Below are positions 1 to 9,459 of a stretch of 64,000 bases of DNA, one piece after another. Both the position numbers and the translations under genes were made by a program. How positions within the stretch are numbered: position 1 is the stretch's first letter; every line of letters starts with the position of its first letter. The notes under the pieces were generated by a model. That model worked only from the letters and a program-made list of their open reading frames with translations, did no database searches and was not told the origin of the DNA. Origin of the DNA: Sphingobacterium phlebotomi (lineage in GTDB: Bacteria > Bacteroidota > Bacteroidia > Sphingobacteriales > Sphingobacteriaceae); NCBI RefSeq assembly GCF_008180195.1, contig NZ_VTAV01000001.1, forward strand, positions 434,001-498,000. The letters are read 5' to 3'.

Positions 1-632
1 TGCCCGTTCCGATTACATCGACAGTAGCAGGAAATGTTCACGATGATTTTTCCGGCAATGCAACCGAAACATTTAATAAATGGAATATTTATAGCCCACT
101 ATGGGCGTCGGTCAAGTTGGAAAACAATGCCCTGATGTTAAGGGATAAGGATAAGTTTGATTATGCGAAAGCAGAACGGGTAATTGAGGCATCGGAGAAG
201 GTTAAAATCGCTTTTACGGTTACACCACAGCAAGCTGACCACGGTAATCTGCAAATTGAATTGGTCAATGATGTAGGGCAGGCAGCAGCACGTCTTGTTT
301 TCGATGCCGACGGGCAGATGAAGAATAAAGCCGGTTACCGGATGTCTGGAGTACAATCCTATGAAGCAGGAAAAACCTATGATATCGTGTTAACAGTAGA
401 TGTGCACACACGATCGTATCAAGTCAGCATCAATGGAACGAAAAAAGGAACACGGTTGTTTTTCCAGCCGGTCAGTGAGATCAGTCGTGTATCCTTCCGG
501 ACGGGAGATGTACGCCGATATCCGGATGCCGATACACCAACGGATCAAGATTTTGATGTGGAAGATGCGGATGGCGTAGATAAAGAAGCTGCGTATGCGA
601 TCTCACTATTTCAAGCAGATAAATTGAATTAA
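1..632 (+). CDS. C-terminal part of a secreted-type protein with a beta-sandwich (LamG-like) domain, cut by the window edge
   Basis: The reading frame is open from base 3 without an upstream stop, so the gene begins outside the window and about 210 C-terminal residues are visible. They start with a DDFSG motif followed by alternating beta-strand-like stretches, the usual look of concanavalin/LamG-like domains attached to Bacteroidota polysaccharide-degrading enzymes. A TTG at 117 could be read as a start, but it lies inside the domain and is unlikely. The protein ends 15 bases before the GH2 gene, so it is probably the preceding member of the same operon. The catalytic part, if any, is not visible. 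The family call is by appearance only. Confidence 0.6.
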   Translation, partial: PVPITSTVAGNVHDDFSGNATETFNKWNIYSPLWASVKLENNALMLRDKDKFDYAKAERVIEASEKVKIAFTVTPQQADHGNLQIELVNDVGQAAARLVFDADGQMKNKAGYRMSGVQSYEAGKTYDIVLTVDVHTRSYQVSINGTKKGTRLFFQPVSEISRVSFRTGDVRRYPDADTPTDQDFDVEDADGVDKEAAYAISLFQADKLN

Positions 633-647
633 CGGATAACCGAGAAA

Positions 648-3428
648 ATGAAGAGTAATTTTAGATACGTATGGATGTTGTGCTTGTGGCTGATGGGTAT
701 TTCTTTTTTAAGTGCGCAAACAACACAAGTGAAATACCTGTCGGGAAAGGGAAAAGATGATGGGATATTATGGGACTTTTTCGTAACCGAAGGAATGAAC
801 GCGGGGAAATGGTCGAAAATTCCGGTGCCTTCCAACTGGGAATTGCAGGGCTTTGGCAAATACAACTACGGATTTGATAAAGAAGAAAAGAAAGGGAAAG
901 AAAAAGGGCTGTATAAGTATACATTTACCGTTGATAAGGCTTGGAAAGGACAGGTTATAAACCTCGTGTTTGAAGGCGTGATGACAGATGCAGAAGTCAA
1001 AGTAAACGGGAAGTCCGCCGGAGAGATTCATCAAGGATCTTTCTATGTCTTTAAATACGATATTTCAAAGCTATTAAACTACAAAGGGAAAAACCTATTG
1101 GAAGTGACTGTCGCGAAGCATTCGGAAAATAAATCAGTGAATGCGGCAGAACGGGAAGCCGACTATTGGGTATTTGGGGGTATCTATCGCCCTGTATATC
1201 TGGAAGCGTTACCACAAAGCCATATTCATCGCGTATCAATCGATGCCAAAGCAGATGGTCAATTCAGATCTATCGTGGAAAAAAAAGGTGATGCAGACGA
1301 AATACAAGTGCAGCTTAGCCACGCTAATGGACAACCTTATGGCAACGTCCTATCCGCTCGTTTCCAGGGAAATAAAACGGAACTGAAAGGTCAGTTTTCT
1401 AATCCTGATTTATGGTCTTCCGAATTTCCACATCTTTATCAAGCACACATTTCTCTCTTAAAAAATGGAAAAAAAATACAGGAGAAGACACAGAAATTTG
1501 GTTTCAGGACGGTCGAAGTAAAGGAACGGGACGGCGTCTACATAAACGGGATGAAAATCAAATTTAAAGGTGTCAACAGACATTCTTTTCATCCGGAATC
1601 GGGACGTACAACCAGCAAAGAAATCAGTATCCACGATGTGAAGCTGATGAAGGAAATGAATATGAATGCTGTCCGAATGGCACATTACCCGCCGGACAAC
1701 CATTTTCTGGAAGTGTGTGATTCTTTGGGTTTGTATGTGATGAATGAGCTTGGTGGATGGCATGGCTATTACGATACGCCAACAGGCACGAAACTTCTAA
1801 AAGAGATGATGGTGGTTTCAGAGAATCACCCGTCGATTATTTTCTGGGCGAACGGCAACGAAGGCGGACACAATCCAGAGCTAGATAGTATCTTTTTTGC
1901 TTACGATATGCAAAAACGCCCATTAATTTATCCTTGGGCAGTGTACGGCGGTTTTGAAACAACCCATTACCGGGAATATAATTACGGTATCGGTACGTAT
2001 GACCACGGACATAATATTGTAATGCCAACCGAATTTTTACACGGTATGTGGGATGGTGGTCATGGTGCAGGAATCGAGGATTATTGGAAAGCCATGTGGG
2101 CAAATCCACTATCTGCCGGTGGCTTCCTTTGGGATTTTCAAGATCAAGGTCTGGTAAGAACGGATAAAAACAATATCATCGATACCGATGGTAATCACGG
2201 TGCCGACGGCATTGTCGGCCCTTATTATGAAAAAGAGGGTAGTTTCTATACAATTAAAGAGGTTTGGAGTCCTGTTTTCTTCGAGAAGAGAGAAATGACC
2301 GCCGGATTTGATGGCGCATTTCATATCGAAAACCGGTATGCCTTCACGAATATTAACCAATGTTCGTTCAGTTATGAGCTAAAGAAGCTAGGACAGTATG
2401 GGGAAGACAAGGGGAGTACAACCGGGACAATCAATGCACCTGCTATCGAACCCTATCACCCAGGTATTTTAAAAGTTGACTTTCCGACAGATTGGCAAGA
2501 CTATGATGTATTGTATATCACTGCGAAGGACGTAAATGATCTGGAAATTTATACATGGAGCTTTCCGATCAGTCGCCCGAACCAAGTGGCAGAGCATCTT
2601 CTGCGAACAACGGGGGAAGCAGTAAACGTGGAAGAAACAGCTTCCAGTTATGTGGTTTCTGCAAACGGGATTACGGTAGACATTAACAAAGAAAACGGCT
2701 TATTGGAAGAGGCAAAAAATGCAAAAGGTGTTATCCCTTTTAACAATGGTCCGACGATACAGGAAGCCGTCACCAACTTCAAGAATTTTACACTCAAGCG
2801 GGAAGAGGATAAAGTCGTCATTGCTTCTACATTCGATAAAAAAGAAAGTTATAATACGTTGACGTGGGAGATCTACCCATCGGGACAGGTGAAAATGCAT
2901 GTGCAATACTTCCCACAGGAATACTTCACCAAATTTGTCGGTGTCAACTTTTCTTTTCCGGAAGATAAAATGAAGGGTGTAGAATACATGGGCATGGGAC
3001 CTTACCGGGTGTGGAAAAACCGGATGAAAGGAAATCAATTTGGTGTGTGGAAGAAAGATTATAACGACGCGGCAACGGGTGAAATTCCATTTGAATATCC
3101 AGAATTTAAGGGATATCACAGCAATATGTATTGGACGAAATTTATAACGGACGAGCAGTCGTTCTATGTGTTCACCGATAGGGAAGATGTGTTCTTGCGG
3201 TTGTTTACGCCGAGAGAACAACAGGACACCGACTGGAAAAATATGGAACCGACTTTTCCCAACGGCGATATTTCGTTTATGAATGGTATTTCCGCAATCG
3301 GTACAAAGACACAAAAACCGGAAACGACCGGGCCAATGGGTATGAAGCACGTGTATTATGATTTTGAGAAAGAACCAATCCGTGCACTGCACATGGTGCT
3401 GTATTTCGATTTTTCGGTGCAACAATAA
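648..3428 (+). CDS. Exported glycoside hydrolase family 2 (beta-galactosidase-like)
   Basis: This 926-residue protein starts with a signal peptide (hydrophobic stretch about residues 8-23, ending LSAQ). The order of domains is typical of large GH2 enzymes: N-terminal sugar-binding jelly roll (about 40-200), Ig-like domain, TIM barrel (about 300-580), and C-terminal domains resembling the beta-galactosidase small-chain region (about 660-920). The acid/base is in the GNEGG motif (E405) and the likely nucleophile in PTEFLHG (E462). It probably removes a terminal beta-linked galactose or related sugar from pectin side chains in the periplasm or at the surface; exact specificity cannot be read from sequence. 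It lies 6 bases upstream of the GH78 gene. Confidence 0.9.
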   Translation: MKSNFRYVWMLCLWLMGISFLSAQTTQVKYLSGKGKDDGILWDFFVTEGMNAGKWSKIPVPSNWELQGFGKYNYGFDKEEKKGKEKGLYKYTFTVDKAWKGQVINLVFEGVMTDAEVKVNGKSAGEIHQGSFYVFKYDISKLLNYKGKNLLEVTVAKHSENKSVNAAEREADYWVFGGIYRPVYLEALPQSHIHRVSIDAKADGQFRSIVEKKGDADEIQVQLSHANGQPYGNVLSARFQGNKTELKGQFSNPDLWSSEFPHLYQAHISLLKNGKKIQEKTQKFGFRTVEVKERDGVYINGMKIKFKGVNRHSFHPESGRTTSKEISIHDVKLMKEMNMNAVRMAHYPPDNHFLEVCDSLGLYVMNELGGWHGYYDTPTGTKLLKEMMVVSENHPSIIFWANGNEGGHNPELDSIFFAYDMQKRPLIYPWAVYGGFETTHYREYNYGIGTYDHGHNIVMPTEFLHGMWDGGHGAGIEDYWKAMWANPLSAGGFLWDFQDQGLVRTDKNNIIDTDGNHGADGIVGPYYEKEGSFYTIKEVWSPVFFEKREMTAGFDGAFHIENRYAFTNINQCSFSYELKKLGQYGEDKGSTTGTINAPAIEPYHPGILKVDFPTDWQDYDVLYITAKDVNDLEIYTWSFPISRPNQVAEHLLRTTGEAVNVEETASSYVVSANGITVDINKENGLLEEAKNAKGVIPFNNGPTIQEAVTNFKNFTLKREEDKVVIASTFDKKESYNTLTWEIYPSGQVKMHVQYFPQEYFTKFVGVNFSFPEDKMKGVEYMGMGPYRVWKNRMKGNQFGVWKKDYNDAATGEIPFEYPEFKGYHSNMYWTKFITDEQSFYVFTDREDVFLRLFTPREQQDTDWKNMEPTFPNGDISFMNGISAIGTKTQKPETTGPMGMKHVYYDFEKEPIRALHMVLYFDFSVQQ

Positions 3429-3434
3429 AGAACA

Positions 3435-6173
3435 ATGAAAAGTAAGGTGAAGATAACAGGATTGATCGTTTGGTTGTTTTTAAGCGTAACAGCTTTTGCA
3501 CAGCCAAGTGTGGACGCTCTGCGATGTGAATTGCTAACCAATCCGTTGGGTATTGATAAAATGAACCCAAGGTTGAGTTGGCAAATACAGGCGGATGCCC
3601 GCAATGTGGTGCAAACCGCGTATCATATCCTCGTGGCGTCATCACCAGAAAAGCTGGCACAAAATGTAGGAGACCTATGGGATTCGGGTAAAACGGAATC
3701 CGATAATTCAATCGCCGTATTCTTTGATGGAAAAGCTTTAAAAAGTGATACGGAGGTCTTCTGGAAAGTAAAAGTCTATACCAATAAAGGGGAATCTGAT
3801 TGGTCCGCATCAGCCTCGTGGCGGGTAGGTCTGCTCTATTACAAGGATTGGAATAGACGTTGGATTGGGTTTGATGGCTACTTTGATAGCGACGATAAAG
3901 AGGCCGGCTATCTCAGTGCGCGCTATTTCCGAAAGGAGATTTCCATCACAAAAGAAGTGCAGGAAGCAACTGCGTATATCATGGGTCTCGGTTTGTATGA
4001 GTTGTATATCGATGGCCATAAAGTGGGCGATCAAGTGTTGGCTCCCGGCTTAACCGATTATACCAAAAATGTAAAATACAATGTGTTTGATATCACCGAA
4101 TTACTAAATGGAGAAAAACACACGTTGGGTGTGATCTTAGGTAATGGACGTTATTACGCCATACGGCAGGAAAAACCATACAAGGTGAAGAACTTCGGTT
4201 TTCCCAAAATGCAGATGCAGATCCGCATCACCTATACGGATGGCTCCCGACAAACCATTCATACGGACGATACGTGGAAAGGGACGACAAACGGCCCCAT
4301 CATATCCAATAACGAATACGACGGGGAAATATATGATGCCCGTAAGGAATTGAAAGATTGGGCGAAGGTGGGATACGATGATGCTACATGGAAAAGAGCC
4401 GAGTATGTACAAGAGCCGGGAGGGAACTACGAAGCACAGATCAACAACAACATGAAAGTGATGCAAGACCTTAAACCGGTTTCCATCACACCGAAATACG
4501 GTAAGTATATTATTGATTATGGACAGAATTTTTCGGGTTGGGTGAAAATGCGTGTGCAGGGTGAACAAGGAACGAAAGTGACCTTGCGTTTTGCTGAATC
4601 CCTAAATGAAGATGGTACACTTTTTCGAGACAATCTACGCGCTGCGAAGGCGACAGATGTGTATGTTTTAAAAGGCGGTGGTGTAGAGGAATGGGAACCT
4701 CGCTTTACGTATCATGGGTTTCGGTATGTAGAGATAGAAGGTTATCCAGGAGAAGCGACCGTGAACAAATTTATCGGACGGTTAGTATATGATGAAATGG
4801 AGACTGTGGGGGCATTTACCTCCTCCAATGCGTTATTGAATCAGATTCATACGAATGCTTGGTGGGGAATTGCCTCGAACTACAAAAGTATTCCGGTGGA
4901 TTGCCCGCAACGTAACGAGCGTCAAGCTTGGTTGGGTGACCGACCAGGTAGTGCCTATGGCGAAAACTTCCTGTTTGATAACGCAAATTTCTATAGCAAA
5001 TGGTTGGAGGATATTCGCTTGTCCCAAAAGGAGGATGGGGCTATCCCCGATGTTGCACCGGCTTTTTGGCGGTATTATAGCGATAATATGACCTGGCCCG
5101 GTACATACTTGATTGTGGCGGATATGTTATACCAACAGACGGGGGACGTACGTGTACTGGAACAACATTATCCGGCCATGAAGAAATGGATGCAGTATAT
5201 GCAGGCGCTCTACATGGATGATGAGGGTATCATCACCAAGGACAGCTATGGCGATTGGTGTGCGCCACCGGCAACGATTGAGGAAGGACGTGGTAAGAGT
5301 GCGGATGTCAAACGTCCGAATCCCCTCATATCCACAGCATACTACTATCATTTGTTACAGGTAATGGCCCGTTTTTCCGAATATACAGGAAATAGCCAAG
5401 ACCGCGTAGGATTTGAAAATCGTGCCGCCAAAATGAAGAAGGACTTTAATAAAAGATTCTATAATCAAGCTAGTTACTACGGTAAAAATACATTGACGGA
5501 GAATTTACTGGCGATGTATTTTGGTCTGGTTGAAGAAGATGAGAAAGAGAAGCTAGGGCATAGAATTGTCGAGATTATCGAAAAAGAAAATAACGATCAT
5601 TTGAGTACCGGACTGGTGGGTACGCAATGGATTATGCGTACACTAACGGACATAGGACGTGCTGATTTGGCGTACAAATTGGCAACGAATACCACCTATC
5701 CCTCGTGGGGTTATATGCTGGAGAATGGTGCGACAACGATATGGGAATTGTGGAACGGGAATACAGCCCATCCGCGGATGAACTCTCAAAACCACGTCAT
5801 GATGCTAGGCGATCTATTGGTGTGGTATTACGAGCATCTGGCGGGAATTAAATCGAAGGATAATGCATTCCGAACGATTGTTATGAAACCGGAATTGATC
5901 AATGGATTGGAACATGTGGATGCGAGCCATAAAAGTGTATACGGTATAATTACCTCTTCCTGGAAACGTAAAAAAGATACGTTTGAATGGGATATAACGA
6001 TTCCGGTCAACGCAAATGCACAGGTATATATACCCGCTAAAGAGATCAAATCCATTCGCGAGCAAGGAAAACCGATTGTAGAAAATAAAGAAATAAAGGT
6101 GATAGGACAAGAGAACGGACGGGTACTGATAGAACTGGGCTCGGGGACATATCGGCTTTTATCTACATTTTAA
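3435..6173 (+). CDS. Exported alpha-L-rhamnosidase, GH78
   Basis: This 912-residue protein has a signal peptide (about residues 8-22, TAFAQ) and the full GH78 layout: N-terminal beta-sandwich domains, the rhamnosidase N domain (about 150-350), the (alpha/alpha)6 catalytic barrel (about 450-790) and a C-terminal beta domain. The hallmark DCPQRNER...LGD is present with D489, E495 and D502, and a downstream E771 in WELWNG corresponds to the other conserved catalytic glutamate of the family. It should release terminal alpha-L-rhamnose. Its place between GH2 and a BNR protein suggests work on pectin side chains. A second, divergent GH78 lies at 34668-37436. Confidence 0.93.
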   Translation: MKSKVKITGLIVWLFLSVTAFAQPSVDALRCELLTNPLGIDKMNPRLSWQIQADARNVVQTAYHILVASSPEKLAQNVGDLWDSGKTESDNSIAVFFDGKALKSDTEVFWKVKVYTNKGESDWSASASWRVGLLYYKDWNRRWIGFDGYFDSDDKEAGYLSARYFRKEISITKEVQEATAYIMGLGLYELYIDGHKVGDQVLAPGLTDYTKNVKYNVFDITELLNGEKHTLGVILGNGRYYAIRQEKPYKVKNFGFPKMQMQIRITYTDGSRQTIHTDDTWKGTTNGPIISNNEYDGEIYDARKELKDWAKVGYDDATWKRAEYVQEPGGNYEAQINNNMKVMQDLKPVSITPKYGKYIIDYGQNFSGWVKMRVQGEQGTKVTLRFAESLNEDGTLFRDNLRAAKATDVYVLKGGGVEEWEPRFTYHGFRYVEIEGYPGEATVNKFIGRLVYDEMETVGAFTSSNALLNQIHTNAWWGIASNYKSIPVDCPQRNERQAWLGDRPGSAYGENFLFDNANFYSKWLEDIRLSQKEDGAIPDVAPAFWRYYSDNMTWPGTYLIVADMLYQQTGDVRVLEQHYPAMKKWMQYMQALYMDDEGIITKDSYGDWCAPPATIEEGRGKSADVKRPNPLISTAYYYHLLQVMARFSEYTGNSQDRVGFENRAAKMKKDFNKRFYNQASYYGKNTLTENLLAMYFGLVEEDEKEKLGHRIVEIIEKENNDHLSTGLVGTQWIMRTLTDIGRADLAYKLATNTTYPSWGYMLENGATTIWELWNGNTAHPRMNSQNHVMMLGDLLVWYYEHLAGIKSKDNAFRTIVMKPELINGLEHVDASHKSVYGIITSSWKRKKDTFEWDITIPVNANAQVYIPAKEIKSIREQGKPIVENKEIKVIGQENGRVLIELGSGTYRLLSTF

Positions 6174-6185
6174 ATAACGAAGTAT

Positions 6186-7346
6186 ATGAATTTACATGTA
6201 ACAGCTATACATACTTTTCTTCTATGTCTTGCACTTGTATCAAGTGCGTCAGCACAGCAAAAAAATGACTTGCATAAATGGCAGAAAGGTATCGTAAAAG
6301 ATGAGTTTATTTACGATAAGGCCGCTTTCCCGTCTTGTCATTCTGCCAGCATCGTCGAAACAACGGCAGGAAACTTGGTGTACACATTCTTCGGCGGTAC
6401 GCATGAACGCCATCCCGATGTAGAAATTTACATCTGTCGATATGAAAATGGGCAATGGACAGCACCGCAATCGGCTGCTGATGGTGTGCAGGAAGACGAT
6501 AGCAGATTGCCGACATGGAATCCGGTATTGTATCAAATTCCAGATGGTGACTTATTGTTATTCTATAAAGTCGGGCCAAAGCCTTCTGAATGGTGGGGGA
6601 TGTTAAAGCGCTCTACAGATGGTGGAAAAACCTGGTCGGAAGCCGAAAAACTTCCTGAAGGATTTTTGGGTCCCATCAAGAATAAACCTGTTTTGTTGAG
6701 CAATGGCAATTTGATTTGCCCAACCAGCACCGAAGGAAACGGTTGGAATATTCATTTTGAAATTACATCCGACTTCGGAAAGACCTGGCGTAAGGTTGGA
6801 CCGATTGCGAGAGGAGAGGATGATATCAATGCGATTCAACCTAGTGTGTTGGATCATGGGAATGGTAAATTACAAATTTTGGCAAGGAGCCGTAATTGGG
6901 CTTTGGTGGAATCATGGTCGAATGACTACGGTGAAACCTGGACACCTCTACGTAAATCAACGTTACCAAACAATAATTCCGGTACCGACGCGGTGACGAT
7001 GAAAAATGGGACGCATGTGTTGGTGTACAATCATGTTTTGCCTCCACCGGAGAATCCGAAAGGTCCACGTACACCGTTAAATGTTTCTATCTCGAAAGAT
7101 GGAAAGAAATGGGATGCGGTATTGATCCTGGAAGACTCACCGATCAGTCAGTACTCCTATCCCGCAGTTATACAGACAAGCGATGGTCTGTTACATTTTG
7201 CTTATACCTGGCGAAGGGAAAAGATGAAGCATGTTGTTGTGAATCCTAAGAAATTAAAGAAAAGAGCAATAAAGAACGGTGTTTGGCCTCAAGTAAAAGG
7301 ATATGAGCTGCCTACATTAGAAACCTATAAAGCAGAAGAAGAGTAA
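6186..7346 (+). CDS. Exported BNR-repeat beta-propeller protein (sialidase-superfamily fold)
   Basis: This 386-residue protein has a signal peptide (about residues 6-23, SASAQ) and repeated Asp-box motifs such as STDGGKTW, SDFGKTW and NDYGETW, the signature of six-bladed BNR propellers. The dense N-terminal motif FPSCHSASIVE with GGTHERHPDVEIY is typical of the BNR_2-type Bacteroidota family often labelled exo-sialidase. I cannot identify the full sialidase arginine triad, and no sialic-acid genes are nearby, so the label should not be taken literally. It more likely cleaves or binds a pectic sugar, given the preceding GH2 and GH78 genes. It is the last secreted protein before the cytosolic acid-sugar cassette. 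Confidence 0.75.
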   Translation: MNLHVTAIHTFLLCLALVSSASAQQKNDLHKWQKGIVKDEFIYDKAAFPSCHSASIVETTAGNLVYTFFGGTHERHPDVEIYICRYENGQWTAPQSAADGVQEDDSRLPTWNPVLYQIPDGDLLLFYKVGPKPSEWWGMLKRSTDGGKTWSEAEKLPEGFLGPIKNKPVLLSNGNLICPTSTEGNGWNIHFEITSDFGKTWRKVGPIARGEDDINAIQPSVLDHGNGKLQILARSRNWALVESWSNDYGETWTPLRKSTLPNNNSGTDAVTMKNGTHVLVYNHVLPPPENPKGPRTPLNVSISKDGKKWDAVLILEDSPISQYSYPAVIQTSDGLLHFAYTWRREKMKHVVVNPKKLKKRAIKNGVWPQVKGYELPTLETYKAEEE

Positions 7347-7367
7347 GTAGATTATCGAAATTAAAGT

Positions 7368-8519
7368 ATGTCAATAGATCGGATATTACAGGTTAGCTTT
7401 CCAGGGAAATTGATTTTTGGAAATGGTGTGCTGCAGCAGTTAACCGAAGATGTTGTGGAACAGGGATACAAAACTGTCGTTATCATGACGATTAAGCCAT
7501 TGTTGGATCAGTTAACTGATTTTACAGCAGCATTGGAAAGAAATAATATAGAAGTGGTTGTCGATACCAGTATCGAGCAGGAACCGTCGTTTTCGGATGT
7601 CAAACAACTGTTGCAAACACTGACGTCTTTCTCTGTAGAAGCGGTTATCGGTATCGGAGGTGGAAGTGTATTGGATGTGGCGAAATTGGTCGCTGCACAG
7701 TTGGATAATACACAATCGTTGGAGGAAATTGTAGGAAACGGTATGTTAAATGGACGAAATAAGGCGCTTATTTGCGTGCCGACGACATCCGGCACGGGAA
7801 GTGAAGTGTCTCCTAATGCTATTCTGGTAGACGACGAAAATCAGAAAAAGGGTGTCATCAGCCCTTACTTGGTTCCAGATAAGGTTTATGTAGACCCCTT
7901 GCTTACGATCGGTGTGCCACCTGCTATTACAGCCGCTACCGGTCTGGACGCGTTAACACATTGCTTGGAAGCTTACACCAATAAATTTTCACAGCCTTTT
8001 ATCGATATGTATGCTTATGAGGGTATGCGTTTAATTGCAGCAAACTTGGAAGAAGTTGTTCGTAATGGGACGAATGAAGAAGCGAGATATCAAGTGGCGA
8101 TGGGAAGTATGTTGGGCGGCTTCTGTTTAGGACCAGTGAACACGGCTGCTGTACACGCCCTGTCTTATCCGCTGGGAAGCATGTTTCACTTGGCACATGG
8201 GCTTTCCAATGCGTTATTATTGCCCTATGTGATGGAATATAACTATGTAGCATCACCAAAAAAGTATGCTGAAGTGGCTATTGCATTAGGGTGCGACCGT
8301 TTAGCTACCGACGAAGAAACTGCCCGGGCTGGTATTGCTAAAATAAGGGCTTTGATTAATGCCTGTGGTATCCCTGCTCGTTTACGCGATGTGGAGATCC
8401 CCAAAGAAGCTATCCCTCAAATGGCAGAGGATGCCATGAAAATTACACGGTTGTTGGTCAACAACCCCAGAGAAATTACATTGCAAGATGCCATATCGAT
8501 ATTTAATGCTGCTTACTAA
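7368..8519 (+). CDS. Iron-containing alcohol dehydrogenase (group III)
   Basis: This 383-residue cytosolic protein has the family layout: a Rossmann-like N domain with GGGS (97-100) for NAD(P) binding and a helical C domain holding the metal. The expected metal ligands are visible as D194, H198, H263 and H277, and PTTSGTGSE (138-146) is the usual nucleotide and substrate loop. Members interconvert small aldehydes or ketones and alcohols, for example lactaldehyde reductase. It is followed after one base by a DHDPS-like aldolase, so a plausible role is to reduce an aldehyde released by that aldolase or to oxidise a sugar-derived alcohol. The substrate is unknown. Confidence 0.9.
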   Translation: MSIDRILQVSFPGKLIFGNGVLQQLTEDVVEQGYKTVVIMTIKPLLDQLTDFTAALERNNIEVVVDTSIEQEPSFSDVKQLLQTLTSFSVEAVIGIGGGSVLDVAKLVAAQLDNTQSLEEIVGNGMLNGRNKALICVPTTSGTGSEVSPNAILVDDENQKKGVISPYLVPDKVYVDPLLTIGVPPAITAATGLDALTHCLEAYTNKFSQPFIDMYAYEGMRLIAANLEEVVRNGTNEEARYQVAMGSMLGGFCLGPVNTAAVHALSYPLGSMFHLAHGLSNALLLPYVMEYNYVASPKKYAEVAIALGCDRLATDEETARAGIAKIRALINACGIPARLRDVEIPKEAIPQMAEDAMKITRLLVNNPREITLQDAISIFNAAY

Positions 8520-8520
8520 A

Positions 8521-9459
8521 ATGAAAGAGATAACAAGAAAGAAAGAGACTATTGTACCAGTCGTTGCGCCACTGAAAAAGGATTTGAGTTTGGACCAAGA
8601 TGCTGTGGCTCGGATATTTTCGTATTTGTACGCTCAGGGTGCCACGCCCTTTATTTTAGGAACTACAGGCGAATCAGCATCCCTGTCCAATACCTTTAAA
8701 GAAGAATACCTAAGAGCAGCTGTCGTCAATAAGCCGGAAGGTGAAAAGCTATATGTGGGGATTTCATCCAATATTCTGGAAGATTCCATATCGTTTGCTA
8801 ATTTGGCATTCAATTTAGGTATTTCCGAAGTGGCGGCTACGTTACCCACCTATTATAAACTATCGGATACACAGATAGAAAAGTACTACCTGGATTTAGC
8901 AGAGGCGATTGCACCTGATCTGATCGTATACAATATACCGGCGACCACACACATGTCTATACCGCTTAATCTGTTGGATAAACTGAGCCATCATACTAAA
9001 ATTGTGGCTGTGAAAGATTCTGAACGTAACATGGAACGGTTGGACCAGTCGCTGGACTTATGGAAACACCGTACAGATTTTAAATATTATATGGGCTGGG
9101 CGGGAGCGTGTGCGCATTCGCTGATAAACGGTAGCGATGGAATTGTGCCGAGTTCAGCTAATTTTGCACCCGCAATATACCGGGATATGTGTCTTGCCGT
9201 AGAACAGGGGGATTTGGAAAGTGCTTACGCGTTACAAAAACAATCCGATGATTTAGGAGCGTTGTATCAATCCAACAAATCATTGGGCGAGTCATTATGG
9301 GCGCTTAAAGTATTGATGAAGCAATTGGGCTTGTGCGAATCATATATGATGCCACCTTTGTATGCATTGGGAAAACAGGAAGAAACGCATATTGTGGAGG
9401 CATTTCAAGCCTTGATAGTAAAGGACAATATTAAACTGAATTTAGTTAGTCATGTATAA
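8521..9459 (+). CDS. Dihydrodipicolinate synthase / N-acetylneuraminate lyase family aldolase
   Basis: This 312-residue TIM barrel has the class I pyruvate-aldolase signatures: GTTGE (47-51) that holds the keto acid, YNIP (137-140) with the catalytic tyrosine, and the Schiff-base lysine K165 in AVKDSE. The ATG at 8521 was chosen because it follows the preceding stop by one base; an upstream in-frame start would overlap the dehydrogenase. The gene overlaps pdxA2 by eight bases (ATGTATAA), so translation is coupled. Lysine-pathway DapA is unlikely in this setting. An aldolase or dehydratase acting on a 2-keto-3-deoxy acid sugar is more probable, but the substrate cannot be assigned. Confidence 0.88.
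   Translation: MKEITRKKETIVPVVAPLKKDLSLDQDAVARIFSYLYAQGATPFILGTTGESASLSNTFKEEYLRAAVVNKPEGEKLYVGISSNILEDSISFANLAFNLGISEVAATLPTYYKLSDTQIEKYYLDLAEAIAPDLIVYNIPATTHMSIPLNLLDKLSHHTKIVAVKDSERNMERLDQSLDLWKHRTDFKYYMGWAGACAHSLINGSDGIVPSSANFAPAIYRDMCLAVEQGDLESAYALQKQSDDLGALYQSNKSLGESLWALKVLMKQLGLCESYMMPPLYALGKQEETHIVEAFQALIVKDNIKLNLVSHV

Noticed and set aside
2700..3425. 241-codon open frame on the minus strand
   Set aside because: It lies fully inside the GH2 gene, shows low-complexity composition and no domain; it is an antisense shadow.
6186..7346. Annotation as a true sialidase
   Set aside because: Only the Asp-box propeller is supported; the full arginine triad was not identified and no sialic-acid pathway is present.
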